A DNA stretch of 64,000 bases, from the NCBI RefSeq assembly GCF_900142655.1, contig NZ_FRBQ01000004.1, positions 186,001 to 250,000 of the forward strand, in the 5' to 3' direction. How positions within the stretch are numbered: the first letter of the stretch is position 1; every line of letters begins with the position of its first letter. A model generated the notes under the pieces. That model saw only the letters and a program-made list of their open reading frames with translations. It had not been told where the DNA came from and ran no database searches. Position numbers and translations under genes: made by a program. This stretch comes from Phytopseudomonas punonensis. GTDB taxonomy: Bacteria; Pseudomonadota; Gammaproteobacteria; Pseudomonadales; Pseudomonadaceae. Of the stretch, positions 10,668 through 19,900 are shown piece after piece.

Positions 10668-11825
10668 ATGTCCAAGCCCGCAGCTCGTAAAAGCGATCAA
10701 GACTCCTGTCCACTCCCGGGACACGCCGTTAACCCAACCGTCACAGGCTCCCCCAACGTTCTGATCAATGGCCTGCCGGCGCTGCGCGTGGGCGATAGAA
10801 GTGCTTGCGGCGATACTGTAGCCGAAGGCATGAGTACCATTCTGGTCAACGGATTACCCATCGCTTTCCTCGGTAGCTCGACCAGTCATGGCGGCACAAT
10901 TATTACGGGATCTGGGGAGGTACTGGTTGGCAATCAGCACGTTCCCGCACCATTCACGCCCCCTATCCCACTATCTCCCCCACCCGGAGTATTTAGCTGC
11001 CAGCTGCAGCTCTCTGCCTCCAACGGCCAACCCTATTCGTGCCTACCTTATAGGGTGATCTTGGAGGACGGTTCGACTCAGAAAGGGATTACCGATGCAT
11101 CTGGCACAACCCAAACGATAAAAACATTAACGCAAATGGCCATAGCCAGTGTGCACCTGCTGCCACCGGCACCCACCACCAACTGCTGCGATCGGCATGC
11201 CCCGACCCAGTCGAATGGAATATCGATTCCCCTCAATGGCATGCAGACCGCAGCAAGTACAGGAGCGAAAGCACCGCCTATCTCCGTGAGCAAAAGCGAC
11301 AATTTCCGAGCTCTGACCAGCGGCGAGCTAACCATGGCGCAGAGTCTGTTCAAAGACTCGGTCGACTACACCAAGATCAAGATCCACAACGAGGAATACC
11401 TGCCATTCGGGCTACAGCCCGACAATACTGCGATGACGCCGAACGGCGAGATGTATTTCAACCCAGACTACTACAAAGACGACTTCTCTCTTCTCCCTAA
11501 TGACCAGCACTGGTTCATGCACGAGATGGTGCATGTATGGCAGCACCAACTGGGGTATTGGGTGAAGCTACATGGTCTTCTGTTGCACCCTGGCAAACTT
11601 TGGGGACTTCTGGGCGACCCTTATCAGTACGAATTGAAGCCGGGCGATAAACTGCAGGATTTCAATATGGAACAGCAAGGCGACATCCTCGCCGATTACT
11701 ATTGCTGGTCGACCGGCAACTCCACGAGGAGCGCAAGCAGTCGCCTGGTAACTAGCATAGATCTTTACAAGAGCGTCCTGAGCGATTTCCTGAGCAATCC
11801 AAATGCCCGCAAACTCTTACCGTAG
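10668..11825 (+). CDS. PAAR protein with C-terminal HExxH domain, putative T6SS effector
   Basis: 385 aa. Residues 1-90 form a PAAR spike domain (MSKPAARKSDQDSCPLPGHA, then NVLINGLPALRVGD and TILVNGLPIAFLGSSTSHGG). A proline-rich linker (about 93-107) leads into a middle domain. The C-terminal 130 residues hold HEMVHVWQHQ at 285-294, the HExxH zinc-metallopeptidase signature, and a later FNMEQQGDILADYY whose Glu is a candidate third ligand. PAAR proteins cap the VgrG spike of type VI secretion and carry toxins, so this is probably a zinc-dependent effector; its target is unknown. No VgrG or adaptor is nearby. The gene is visibly AT-richer than its neighbours. AGGAAG lies nine bases before the ATG. 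It overlaps the next gene by 23 bp. Confidence 0.82.
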   Translation: MSKPAARKSDQDSCPLPGHAVNPTVTGSPNVLINGLPALRVGDRSACGDTVAEGMSTILVNGLPIAFLGSSTSHGGTIITGSGEVLVGNQHVPAPFTPPIPLSPPPGVFSCQLQLSASNGQPYSCLPYRVILEDGSTQKGITDASGTTQTIKTLTQMAIASVHLLPPAPTTNCCDRHAPTQSNGISIPLNGMQTAASTGAKAPPISVSKSDNFRALTSGELTMAQSLFKDSVDYTKIKIHNEEYLPFGLQPDNTAMTPNGEMYFNPDYYKDDFSLLPNDQHWFMHEMVHVWQHQLGYWVKLHGLLLHPGKLWGLLGDPYQYELKPGDKLQDFNMEQQGDILADYYCWSTGNSTRSASSRLVTSIDLYKSVLSDFLSNPNARKLLP

Positions 11826-12336
11826 CGTTCTACTGTCCGTACTAGCCTTCGGCTTTCTATGTGACGGGCATGCCATGTCTAGGCACCACGATGGTGACGC
11901 ACGCGTATGGGTACGCAATGGCGTGCTATGCATAGGAGCCGACGAAACCTACGAGGTGCCTGGTTTCTTTTCCCGCAAAGCTCGCCTCGATCAAAATGAG
12001 GTCGTGCTGTATGCGGTTCAAGTCAATCGCCCGTCCGTTCAAGCCTGGGAAACCAGTACGCCACCCGGAGTAACAAGCTCTACCTTAAAGCTACGATCGG
12101 ACACGTGCGTCGAATATGGCGAACCTATCGTTTCTTTTGAAAACCAGGTACCGCCTCAACCCCTCAAGCCAGGTATTTACGAAGTTCTTCTACAGGCCGG
12201 CGACCAAAAAAATAGAAGGGCTTGGTTCTACAAACGCTTCTGCTTGATCGGTGAGGCTGGCGATTGGTCAGTTAAAGACGCTGAACGAGTTAAGGGCACA
12301 AATGAGTGGCGCTGCAAGCCCTCGCATACGCCATAG
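11803..12336 (+). CDS. Exported small protein, putative immunity protein
   Basis: 177 aa. The N-terminus (MPANSYRSVLLSVLAFGFLCDGHAMS) looks like a signal peptide. The remainder is a beta-rich domain with four cysteines (VLCIGAD, DTCVEYG, RFCLIG, WRCKPS). I recognise no family. The 23-bp overlap with the PAAR effector gene, the same strand and the likely periplasmic location fit an immunity protein against a periplasm-acting toxin; this is inference from context. Base composition is lower in GC, as in the partner gene, and both probably arrived together. An alternative reading is an unrelated exported accessory protein. Confidence 0.65.
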   Translation: MPANSYRSVLLSVLAFGFLCDGHAMSRHHDGDARVWVRNGVLCIGADETYEVPGFFSRKARLDQNEVVLYAVQVNRPSVQAWETSTPPGVTSSTLKLRSDTCVEYGEPIVSFENQVPPQPLKPGIYEVLLQAGDQKNRRAWFYKRFCLIGEAGDWSVKDAERVKGTNEWRCKPSHTP

Positions 12337-12386
12337 CCCTAGCGCCCCACAGTCAACTCGTACATCCCAAGATATCTCCAGACGCA

Positions 12387-12689
12387 GCGCCCTTGGGTTG
12401 GCATCGCGCAGGGCGACGCCTGCTGCGTTACGCCAAACACGCCAACGCCTGTGCACAATTGCTCGCCAAACTAGTGGAAGACGTACCGGGTGTAAGCCTG
12501 ATGTTCCCGGTGGAGGCCAACGGCGTGTTCCTGCAGATGTCCGAACCGGCCATTGCCGCCCTCACCGCTCGCGGCTGGCGCTTCTAAACCTTTATCGGTG
12601 CCGGCGGCGCACGCTTCATGTGTTCGTGGGACACCGACGAAGCCCGCGTTCGTCAGCTGGCAGCAGATATCCGCCAAGTAATGTCCTGA
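12387..12689 (+). pseudogene. Broken second copy of the 3' end of ltaA
   Basis: This stretch aligns without gaps over about 270 bp to the end of the intact ltaA (about 10121-10391), with only scattered third-position changes. It starts around the segment coding for APWVGI and lacks everything upstream. A TAC-to-TAA change at about 12586 puts a stop inside the codon run for RFYTFIGAGG. The final residues and TGA (12687-12689) are preserved. It probably marks a junction where the PAAR cassette entered by recombination with foreign DNA carrying a diverged ltaA end. Confidence 0.92.
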
Positions 12690-12708
12690 CAGCAAACCTT
12701 GAGCAAAG

Positions 12709-12735
12709 GTGGATCAGGTCGCGCACCTGATCCAC
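12709..12735 (+). terminator. Terminator-like hairpin after the ltaA remnant
   Basis: Perfect 11-bp stem GTGGATCAGGT/ACCTGATCCAC with the loop CGCGC, beginning 20 bp past the remnant's stop codon. No T-run follows, so its strength is uncertain. The intact ltaA at 10391 has no such hairpin at its end. Confidence 0.55.
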
Positions 12736-12792
12736 TGCTCAGTAGCAATACGCCCGCACCTCGATCCCTTCGCCTCACCTTACTCGCCAATC

Positions 12793-13870
12793 TGTGGATA
12801 ACTCAGCGCTCCCAGCTGAAATTCGGTCGCGCTTTACGTTTCCGCCCGCTTCGCTGCAGTAGGTCTCACAGAGAGCCAATAGGCAGAATGGGGATAAAAA
12901 GCCGGCTCATCCCCAGATCGCGTGGACGAGCTTGTGCATAAGCTGTCGGCACATGGCTGCAGCCCAGAGCCTGCAACGGCCGCAGGTATTCGTACAAAAA
13001 ACGTTCTATTTCAACAAGTTGTCTCGCGGCTTACACACATCTACTGTGCAGTAGAGCGCTTACAAGCTGTGCATATGTCACTGCAAGCCACGCTATTAAA
13101 GGGCTTCAGCATGGCAATCATTTTTTAACCAGGCTTATAAAAGGCTATTCCATCCACAGCAGCCCCAAATAGTAATTTGCGGCCTGTGGAAATCCATCCC
13201 CACAATGCGGGGATGATAACGTGGATAAGCTGTAGGCATATCGCTACATCCCTCGCGACTCGTGGCCTCTGGCGTAGCGCTGGAAAAATGATCGATATCA
13301 GTCTGTTAGCAAGTTATCTACACACAGAAGCTGTGCGCTTAGCTGTGCATAACATGTTTAGTCAGCGCTACAGGCCAGTACTCATGGTACTTTCGAGCCA
13401 ATGGTTATTTATTGATCAGCACCGAATACCGCTGCACGATGAACATACATCGATGAGCGCTCCGCAGAGCTGGTGAACAACTCTCTACAGGCTTTCCCCA
13501 AACTTCGTGGATCAAGCTGTGCACAAGCTGTCGCTATAGCGCTGCATGCCAATAAATACGTGGCCCGCAGCCTATTGATCATAAATCGTACAGCTGCTTG
13601 TACTGGCCACGCGCGGTTACGGGACGCAAGAAGCCACCTGAACTGTGCATAGAACTGTGGATAGTTTGTATAACTCTGCCCGAATCGTCGGACAGCGATG
13701 CCACGACAGGCAGGCTGCTTAGCCCCGTGGCACAAGGAGGGAGAGGCGCCGGTAATCGAAATGCCGCGCAGGCGTTGCACACAATTACTGTGCGCGCGTC
13801 TGTGGATAAGCTGTTTTGTTATGGCTACAGCCCAGGCACGGCGGGCCCTGAAGGGCACCGCCTAGTTTTT
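12793..13870. repeat. Non-coding region of degenerate ~290-bp repeats with DnaA-box-like motifs
   Basis: No credible gene lies between 12690 and 13882. Similar segments of about 45 bp start near 12921, 13220, 13506 and 13799 (spacings 299, 286 and 293). Each has GTGGA(T/C) followed by AAGCTGT and then a (T/G)GCTACA or GCTGCA block. DnaA-box-like nonamers: TGTGGATAA at 12793 and 13801; CGTGGATAA at 13220; TTATCTACA at 13314; TGTGGATAG at 13656; TGTGCATAA at 12933 and 13344. A second cluster type with CTGTGC lies mid-period (about 13040, 13320 and 13640). The region is AT-richer than the genes around it. Confidence 0.65.
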
Positions 13871-13882
13871 GACCAGCACCAA

Positions 13883-14983
13883 TCAGTAATCGATGCTCAC
13901 GTCGTTACGCGGCACGCTGCAGCAGGAAAGTATGTACCCCTCGGCCACGTCCTCGTCGGTGATCCCGCCGTTGTGCTCCATGTCCACGTCGCCCGCCGTC
14001 TTGAGCACCTTGCAGGTGCCGCAGATGCCCATGCCACAGGCCTTGGGAATGTGCAGGCCAAGCTTGGCTGCAGCGGCGTGTACGGTTTCACCCGGGCCAA
14101 CCTGAATGCTTTTGCCGGTACTGGTAAAGGCCACCTGGTTACGATCGGCCGCCGGCACTTCGGGCGCGTCGGCAGCCAGCTCGGCAAGCTCCTTGACGTC
14201 CTGGCGCACTTCCGCCGGCACTGGACCAAATGCTTCTTCGTGGTAGCGGCTCATGTCGAAGCCCTTGGCTTCGAGCAGGCGCTTGACCGCGCTCATGTAG
14301 GGCGTCGGGCCGCAGCAGAAGATTTCCCGCTCCAGATAATCCGGCGCCATCAGCTCCAGCATCGGCTGGTTGAGGTAGCCGCGATAACCGGACCAGGATT
14401 CGCCCAGGCCATGCTTCTCGCAGATCACGTGCAGGCTGAAGTTGCTGATCCGCGCCGCCATGTGCTCCAGCTCGCGGTGGTAAATGATGTCCTTTGGCGA
14501 ACGAGCGCTGTGTACGAACACCATGTCGACGTTGGCATTGGTGTCGTAGAACCAGCGCGCCATCGACATCACCGGGGTGATGCCTACACCGCCGCTGAGA
14601 AACAGCACCTTGTCTGCCGGGAAATCGATGGCGTTGAACAGCCCCACCGGGCCATGCACTGCCAGCTCCTGACCTTCGCTCAGGTTGTCGTGCAGCCAGT
14701 TGGAAACTTTGCCGCCCGGCACCCGCTTGATGGTGATGGAAAAGCTGTAAGGCACCGAGGGCGAGCTGGAGATGGTGTAAGAACGCATCACCGGCTGACC
14801 TTCGATTTCCAGCTCCAGGGTCACGAACTGCCCCGGCTTGAAGAAGAACAGCACCGGCTGGTCAGCCATAAAGCAGAAGGTGCGCACATCCCACGTTTCC
14901 TGGATAACCTTGACGCAGCGCACCACGTGGCGGCCATTGCTCCAGGTCTGGGTAGTAACGGGATAGAGGAAGTCGTTCGACAT
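13883..14983 (-). CDS. gbcB: Glycine betaine monooxygenase, reductase component
   Basis: 366 aa. Electron-transfer partner of GbcA: takes electrons from NAD(P)H through FAD and a 2Fe-2S centre to the Rieske oxygenase that demethylates glycine betaine. A ferredoxin-reductase FAD domain comes first (VMRSYTISSSPS near residue 74), then a nucleotide-binding domain (LSGGVGITPVMSMARW; EIFCCGPTPYMSAVKRLL). A C-terminal plant-type 2Fe-2S ferredoxin domain has CGMGICGTCKVL and a final CCSVP. The start is the ATG at 14983 (MSNDFLYPV); a GTG at 15001 would add six residues. Divergent from gbcA across 355 bp. Confidence 0.95.
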   Translation of the reverse strand: MSNDFLYPVTTQTWSNGRHVVRCVKVIQETWDVRTFCFMADQPVLFFFKPGQFVTLELEIEGQPVMRSYTISSSPSVPYSFSITIKRVPGGKVSNWLHDNLSEGQELAVHGPVGLFNAIDFPADKVLFLSGGVGITPVMSMARWFYDTNANVDMVFVHSARSPKDIIYHRELEHMAARISNFSLHVICEKHGLGESWSGYRGYLNQPMLELMAPDYLEREIFCCGPTPYMSAVKRLLEAKGFDMSRYHEEAFGPVPAEVRQDVKELAELAADAPEVPAADRNQVAFTSTGKSIQVGPGETVHAAAAKLGLHIPKACGMGICGTCKVLKTAGDVDMEHNGGITDEDVAEGYILSCCSVPRNDVSIDY

Positions 14984-15338
14984 GTCGGTTCTCTCACGCA
15001 CGCAGGCCGCTCACCGGCCCTGTCTTTGCCGCGATTGTGCGCAACGCACCTGGCGCTCATTTACCTGCCAGCGACATCGGCATGCTAACGGCGACCTGCC
15101 CCGTAGACACTGGCGTACCCAGTCGGGAAATGATGCGGCCATGTCGCCCATGGATAAGGTTCACGCCGCGCCCGGCTCCACACTCGCCCCCAAGCCGAAC
15201 AGGATAAGAGCGTCAGCCGCAGCCCCTATGCAACACGCCATTCGGCAGGCGATCCGGGAAGCGACCCGCCACCTTGCGTACCACCGCAATAGCCACTTTT
15301 ACGGCAGGCGCCGCGCGCTCGCCATGAGGAGTTTTCCG
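14984..15338. promoter_or_regulatory. Divergent gbcB-gbcA control region
   Basis: 355 bp with no gene, separating divergent gbcB and gbcA. GbdR activates both genes in P. aeruginosa, so GbdR sites are expected here. I cannot fix a GbdR motif by eye, so no exact operator is given. Open frame continues upstream of the gbcA ATG but does not look coding. Confidence 0.55.
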
Positions 15339-16631
15339 ATGACCGTCACCTCTACGCTGAGCCTTGGCGACCCGCTGGAACAGGCACGTGCCGCCGCAGC
15401 CGAGATGCTGCAGAACCGCGAGCGCACCTTTTCCCTGCCGCAACCGTTCTACAACGATGAGCGCGTGTTCCAACTCGACATGCAGGAGATCTTCCACAAG
15501 GAGTGGCTGATCGCCGGCATGACCTGCGAGATACCGGCCAAGGGCAACTACCTGACGCTGCAGATCGGCAACAACCCGATCATCGTGATCCGCGGCGCCG
15601 AGGGCGCGGTGCATGCCTTCCATAACGTCTGCCGCCATCGCGGCTCGCGCCTGTGCACCAGCGACAAGGGCAAGGTCGCCAAGCTGGTCTGCCCATACCA
15701 CCAGTGGACCTACGAAGTGGATGGCCGCCTGCTGTTCGCCGGCACCGAAATGGGCGCCGACTTCAACCTCGCCGACTACAACCTCAAGCCGGTGAACTGC
15801 AAAACCGCTGGCGGTTACATCTTCATTTCCCTGGCCGAAAACCCACCGGCCATCGACGAGTTCCTCGCCACCCTGGCGCATTACATGGAACCGTACGACA
15901 TGGAAAACACCAAGGTGGCGGTGCAGACCAACCTGTACGAGAAAGCCAACTGGAAACTGGTGCTGGAGAACAACCGCGAGTGCTATCACTGCAACGGCTC
16001 GCACCCTGAATTGCTCAACACCCTGCTGGAGTGGGACGACACCAACGACCCGCGCGCCAGCCAGTCCTTCAAGGACCACGTGGCCGAATCCGCCGCCAAG
16101 TGGGAAGCCGAAAAGATCCCTTACCTGCACGCCGGCTTCGGCCTGCGTAACCGTATCGTGCGTATGCCGCTGCTCAAGGGCACCGTGTCGATGACCATGG
16201 ACGGCAAGCAAGGCAGCAAGAAACTGATGGGGCGCATCCAGAACCCGGATCTGGGCTCGATGCGCATCCTGCACCTGCCGCATTCCTGGAACCACTGCAT
16301 GGGCGATCACATGATCGTGTTCACCGTGTGGCCGATCAGCGCCCAGGAAACCATGGTCACCACCAAATGGCTGGTGCACAAAGATGCCGTCGAAGGGGTC
16401 GACTACGACGTGGCGCGCCTGCGCGAAGTCTGGGACGCCACCAACGACCAGGATCGTCGCCTGGCCGAAGAAAACCAGCGCGGCATCAACTCCACCGCCT
16501 ACCAGCCCGGCCCGTACTCGAAAACCTACGAGTTCGGCGTGGTCAACTTCATCGACTGGTACAGCGGCCGCATGCTCAACAACCTCGGTGCAGCGCCGGC
16601 GCCGTATCTGCGCGATGTGAAAGCGCAGTAA
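15339..16631 (+). CDS. gbcA: Glycine betaine monooxygenase, Rieske oxygenase component
   Basis: 430 aa. Demethylates glycine betaine to dimethylglycine, releasing formaldehyde. The Rieske 2Fe-2S site is visible as CRHRG (C98, H100) and CPYHQW (C118, H121), with the canonical 17-residue spacing between H100 and C118. The catalytic domain has ENNRECYHCNGSHPEL, which carries the histidines of the mononuclear iron site. The start is the ATG at 15339 (MTVTSTLSLGDPLEQ), with AGGAG upstream; the open frame begins 357 bp earlier inside the divergent promoter. First committed step of betaine catabolism; works with GbcB and feeds DgcAB. Confidence 0.96.
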   Translation: MTVTSTLSLGDPLEQARAAAAEMLQNRERTFSLPQPFYNDERVFQLDMQEIFHKEWLIAGMTCEIPAKGNYLTLQIGNNPIIVIRGAEGAVHAFHNVCRHRGSRLCTSDKGKVAKLVCPYHQWTYEVDGRLLFAGTEMGADFNLADYNLKPVNCKTAGGYIFISLAENPPAIDEFLATLAHYMEPYDMENTKVAVQTNLYEKANWKLVLENNRECYHCNGSHPELLNTLLEWDDTNDPRASQSFKDHVAESAAKWEAEKIPYLHAGFGLRNRIVRMPLLKGTVSMTMDGKQGSKKLMGRIQNPDLGSMRILHLPHSWNHCMGDHMIVFTVWPISAQETMVTTKWLVHKDAVEGVDYDVARLREVWDATNDQDRRLAEENQRGINSTAYQPGPYSKTYEFGVVNFIDWYSGRMLNNLGAAPAPYLRDVKAQ

Positions 16632-16646
16632 AAATAGGGGCTGCAA

Positions 16647-16785
16647 AAAGGCGGAAGCCGCCGTTCAATTTGGTGGGCTGAAGCCCACCCTACAGCCGCG
16701 CATCTAACCTTAGGGTGGGCCGAACGGCGATCCGCTTCAGCCCACCAATTGGCGCCCGACAACGAACAGCGGCTTCCGCCTTTAA
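16647..16785. repeat. Nested inverted repeat downstream of gbcA
   Basis: Outer arms AAAGGCGGAAGCCGC(CG)TTC and GAACAGCGGCTTCCGCCTTT enclose inner arms AATTTGGTGGGCTGAAGCCCACCC and (minus sense) AATTGGTGGGCTGAAGCGG, plus a central GTAGGGTGGGC-type pair. The whole could fold into one long hairpin at the end of the gbcA transcript. It separates gbcA from the first giant secretion-linked gene. Confidence 0.75.
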
Positions 16786-16958
16786 CCTACCCATGCCCCC
16801 GTGGGGCCTCTCCCTGGCCGTTCGATTCGTGAACGGATGTTTCACAGCATTTCACGCCAGTAAGCGAAACAATCGGGGTAGTCCCGGCTAAAGGCGCATA
16901 CGCGGTTTTCTCTGCGAAGCGGCCTGGCCACGCGCTTCCACTTCGCGAGGAAACCACC

Positions 16959-19900
16959 GTGAGCGTGAAACCACTGAGCAAAGGCCCCAACGATCAGGCT
17001 GGCGGCGACGGTCTGCGTTTCGACAACATCATGCGTCTGAGTCTGAAGGCCGAAGGCAAGCCCAAGGAAGATCGCGTCGCCACTGACAATGAGAAGTGGC
17101 CGCCAGTGGACAAAACCCAGGTCGAAGCGGCCAAGGACGGCAAGATCCGTTATGAGCTCAATGGTCAGGGCGTAGTGGTCGAGCGCTCGGTCAACCCCGA
17201 GCTGTACAAGTTTCTGGTCAATCTGCACGCCCTCAACCAGTCCCCCGAGCAGAAGGCTCAGGTAGTCGCGGCAATGGGCGACGAACACATCATCGCCGAC
17301 CGCAATACCGAGGTGCAGGACTGGGGCGACTACACCCAGTTCAAGTGGCAGGGCAATTTGGAAGACGCCGAGGTGATCACCTACATCACCCCCGACGGCG
17401 AAACCGTCAGCGTCTCCAAGGCGCTGACCCCCGAGCTATTCGCGTCGGTGCAGCAGATCGGCCTGTCCCGCTACACCCTTGAGCAGCGCGTGGCCGATGG
17501 CCGTGAGGTGGCAGGTGCCGATACCCACGTGGCCGAGCATGATATTGCCCTGTGGGGCGGGCCAGACGAATTCGGCAATGGAGTCATCCAGTTCGAGACC
17601 AAGGACGGCAAGAAGTACGTGGTATCCCAGCACGAAAACAAGGCGATGTACGACCGTGTCGCAGGGATGTGGAGCGACCACGTCAAAGGCGGCGACTCGA
17701 TCCAGAAGCTGCGTGAGAAATATGACCTGCCCGACCTCGACAAGCTGGACCTGCTCGGCCAGAGCAGCGGCGAGAAGGCCAACAAGGACGACAAGGAAGA
17801 GATGACGGTGGTCGAGCTGGCCACCAAGAACCTGCTCGACAAGTACAAGAAGCTCATCGACGACGGCAAGGTCGGCAAGGACAGCGACATCTACAAGCTG
17901 GTCAAGGCCATCGAGGCCAAGGCGTCGATGGAGAGCGGCCACCGCATCACCCCCTACATCGAGGATCCGCGTGGCGGTAACACCACCTGGCGCAAGTTCG
18001 ACAGCGATGGTGAAACCCTGAGTACCGAGGACATGCAGGACATCCTCAACGGCAACTCGGTGGATGAACTGCTCAGCGAGATGTTCACCAGCGGCAACGG
18101 CGAGAAGGACAAGATCGGCAAGGAGTACCAGGCCGAACTGGACAGCGCCATCGAGAAGATCAGCGGCGAAGACAAGACCCGGCTGGCGGACGAACTCTAC
18201 GACACCCTGACCAGCCTGGATTTCGTCCGGTACCTGGCCGACATGAAAGAGCAGGGCCTGGGTAGCGAGGGCCAGGCCGAGGTTGCCCGGCTCGCCTCCA
18301 GCCTGGAGCTGCTGGACCCGGAACGCGCCCGCCAGGCCGAGTCGGCGCTCAAGCAGAACGGCATACTGGTGGAGATCGACACCCTGGTCGGCGATCCCGG
18401 TGCGATTCCCGACGAATACAAGGAGCTGGCCTACAAGGACATGGGCGCGCTGATCAAGACAGTGCTCAAGTCCGCCGACATTCCGCGGCGGGTGCAGGAC
18501 AGTATCGAGAAGTTCTACAACGAGCTGCTAAATGACAAGACCAAGATGGCCGACTTTGCCAAGCTCTCCGAGCAGCTCAATAACGGCACCATCACCCAGG
18601 CCGACTTCAATAAGCAGCTGGAAACCAAGTACATCCCGGCGGAAGTCAGCAAGGACGACTTCACCAGGGCCATCGGCACGCTGAACCAGTACGGTGTGCT
18701 CGGCACTCTCTCCGCATTCGGCTCCTTGGGCGGGGCGATTTACATGCTTTCGGCCAAGAATGGGCAGCTATCCGACGAACCGCTGGAACGCTTGGCCATC
18801 GCCAAGGACTTCATCACCTTCCTCAGTGGTGGGGCGCAGTTCGAGAAGACCAAGATCTTTGACTTGTTCACCAAGACCAACACTGCCGAACTACTGGGAC
18901 TGAGCAAAACCCTTCCGGAAATCTGGGGCAAAGAAAACGGCACGATCGGTAAAACGATCGAAGGCTTCCTACGCGAGCGCGGCATCTCCGGTATTCCCGA
19001 TGCGGTAGAAAACCGCGCCAACAGCCTCATCGAGCTGGGCTCGCTGAACGGTGGCGGCGGCGGTAACGCCGTTGACCAGGTCAGGCTTTCCGCCGAAGCC
19101 TCGGGCATTGGTTCCCTCGATGATGCTGGCAGCCGGCAACTGCTCGATAGCATCGTTACCCGCGCCGGTGGAACGCCACCGGCAGACTACTCGCGCTACA
19201 ACAGCCTCAACGAGATTGCTCAGGAGCAGAACCTCAACATCACCGAGGAGACCATCAACGACAGTATCAACGAACAGCGCACCGCGAGCGGGCTGGGCAA
19301 TGTTCCGGATGATGCCTCGATCAGCGAATTTGCCGATCACCTGGAAAACGCTGCCAGTCGCTCGGTTAGCTCCTCGATCTCGTCCGGCAGCACGACCTAC
19401 TACGATGCCGTTTCGTCGATTTACGAAGATGCCGTGGAGTATTTTGAAGAGCGCAACATCACGCCACCGAGTCGTGAGTCATTCGACCGGGTATTCGATG
19501 AACGTCAGCAGCAGTCAGGCCGCAGTACGCCAGCGAGCAACGACCCATTCGACGGTTTCTCCGGCAATTTCGAGTTGGATCGCGAGTCCATCAACGAGAT
19601 GTTCGAGCAGGAAAATCGCACACCGCCTGCCGCCGATATCGTTGATGACGCTATCGAGCAGGTCAACGACTCGATCCGCAACGCACCCTCGACGCCGAAC
19701 ATCGTCGATAGCGCGACCGTTCGCGACGCTTTGACTCCGACCGGCGCGGTAGACGTGCCGTCCATAAAGCCTGGCCTGGCGGCGAAGATCGGCGGCACCC
19801 TGACCAAGGTGCTGGGCGTGGCGCCGGATATCCTCAGCGTCGCCGATATCGTCATGGGCGGCTTCACCATCAAGGACGCCATCGCCAACAACAGTGACCT

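Noticed and set aside
12690..13882. Replication origin or CRISPR array.
   Set aside because: Repeat units are degenerate and not evenly short as in CRISPR; no cas, dnaA, dnaN or rep gene is present. Kept only as a DnaA-box-like repeat region.
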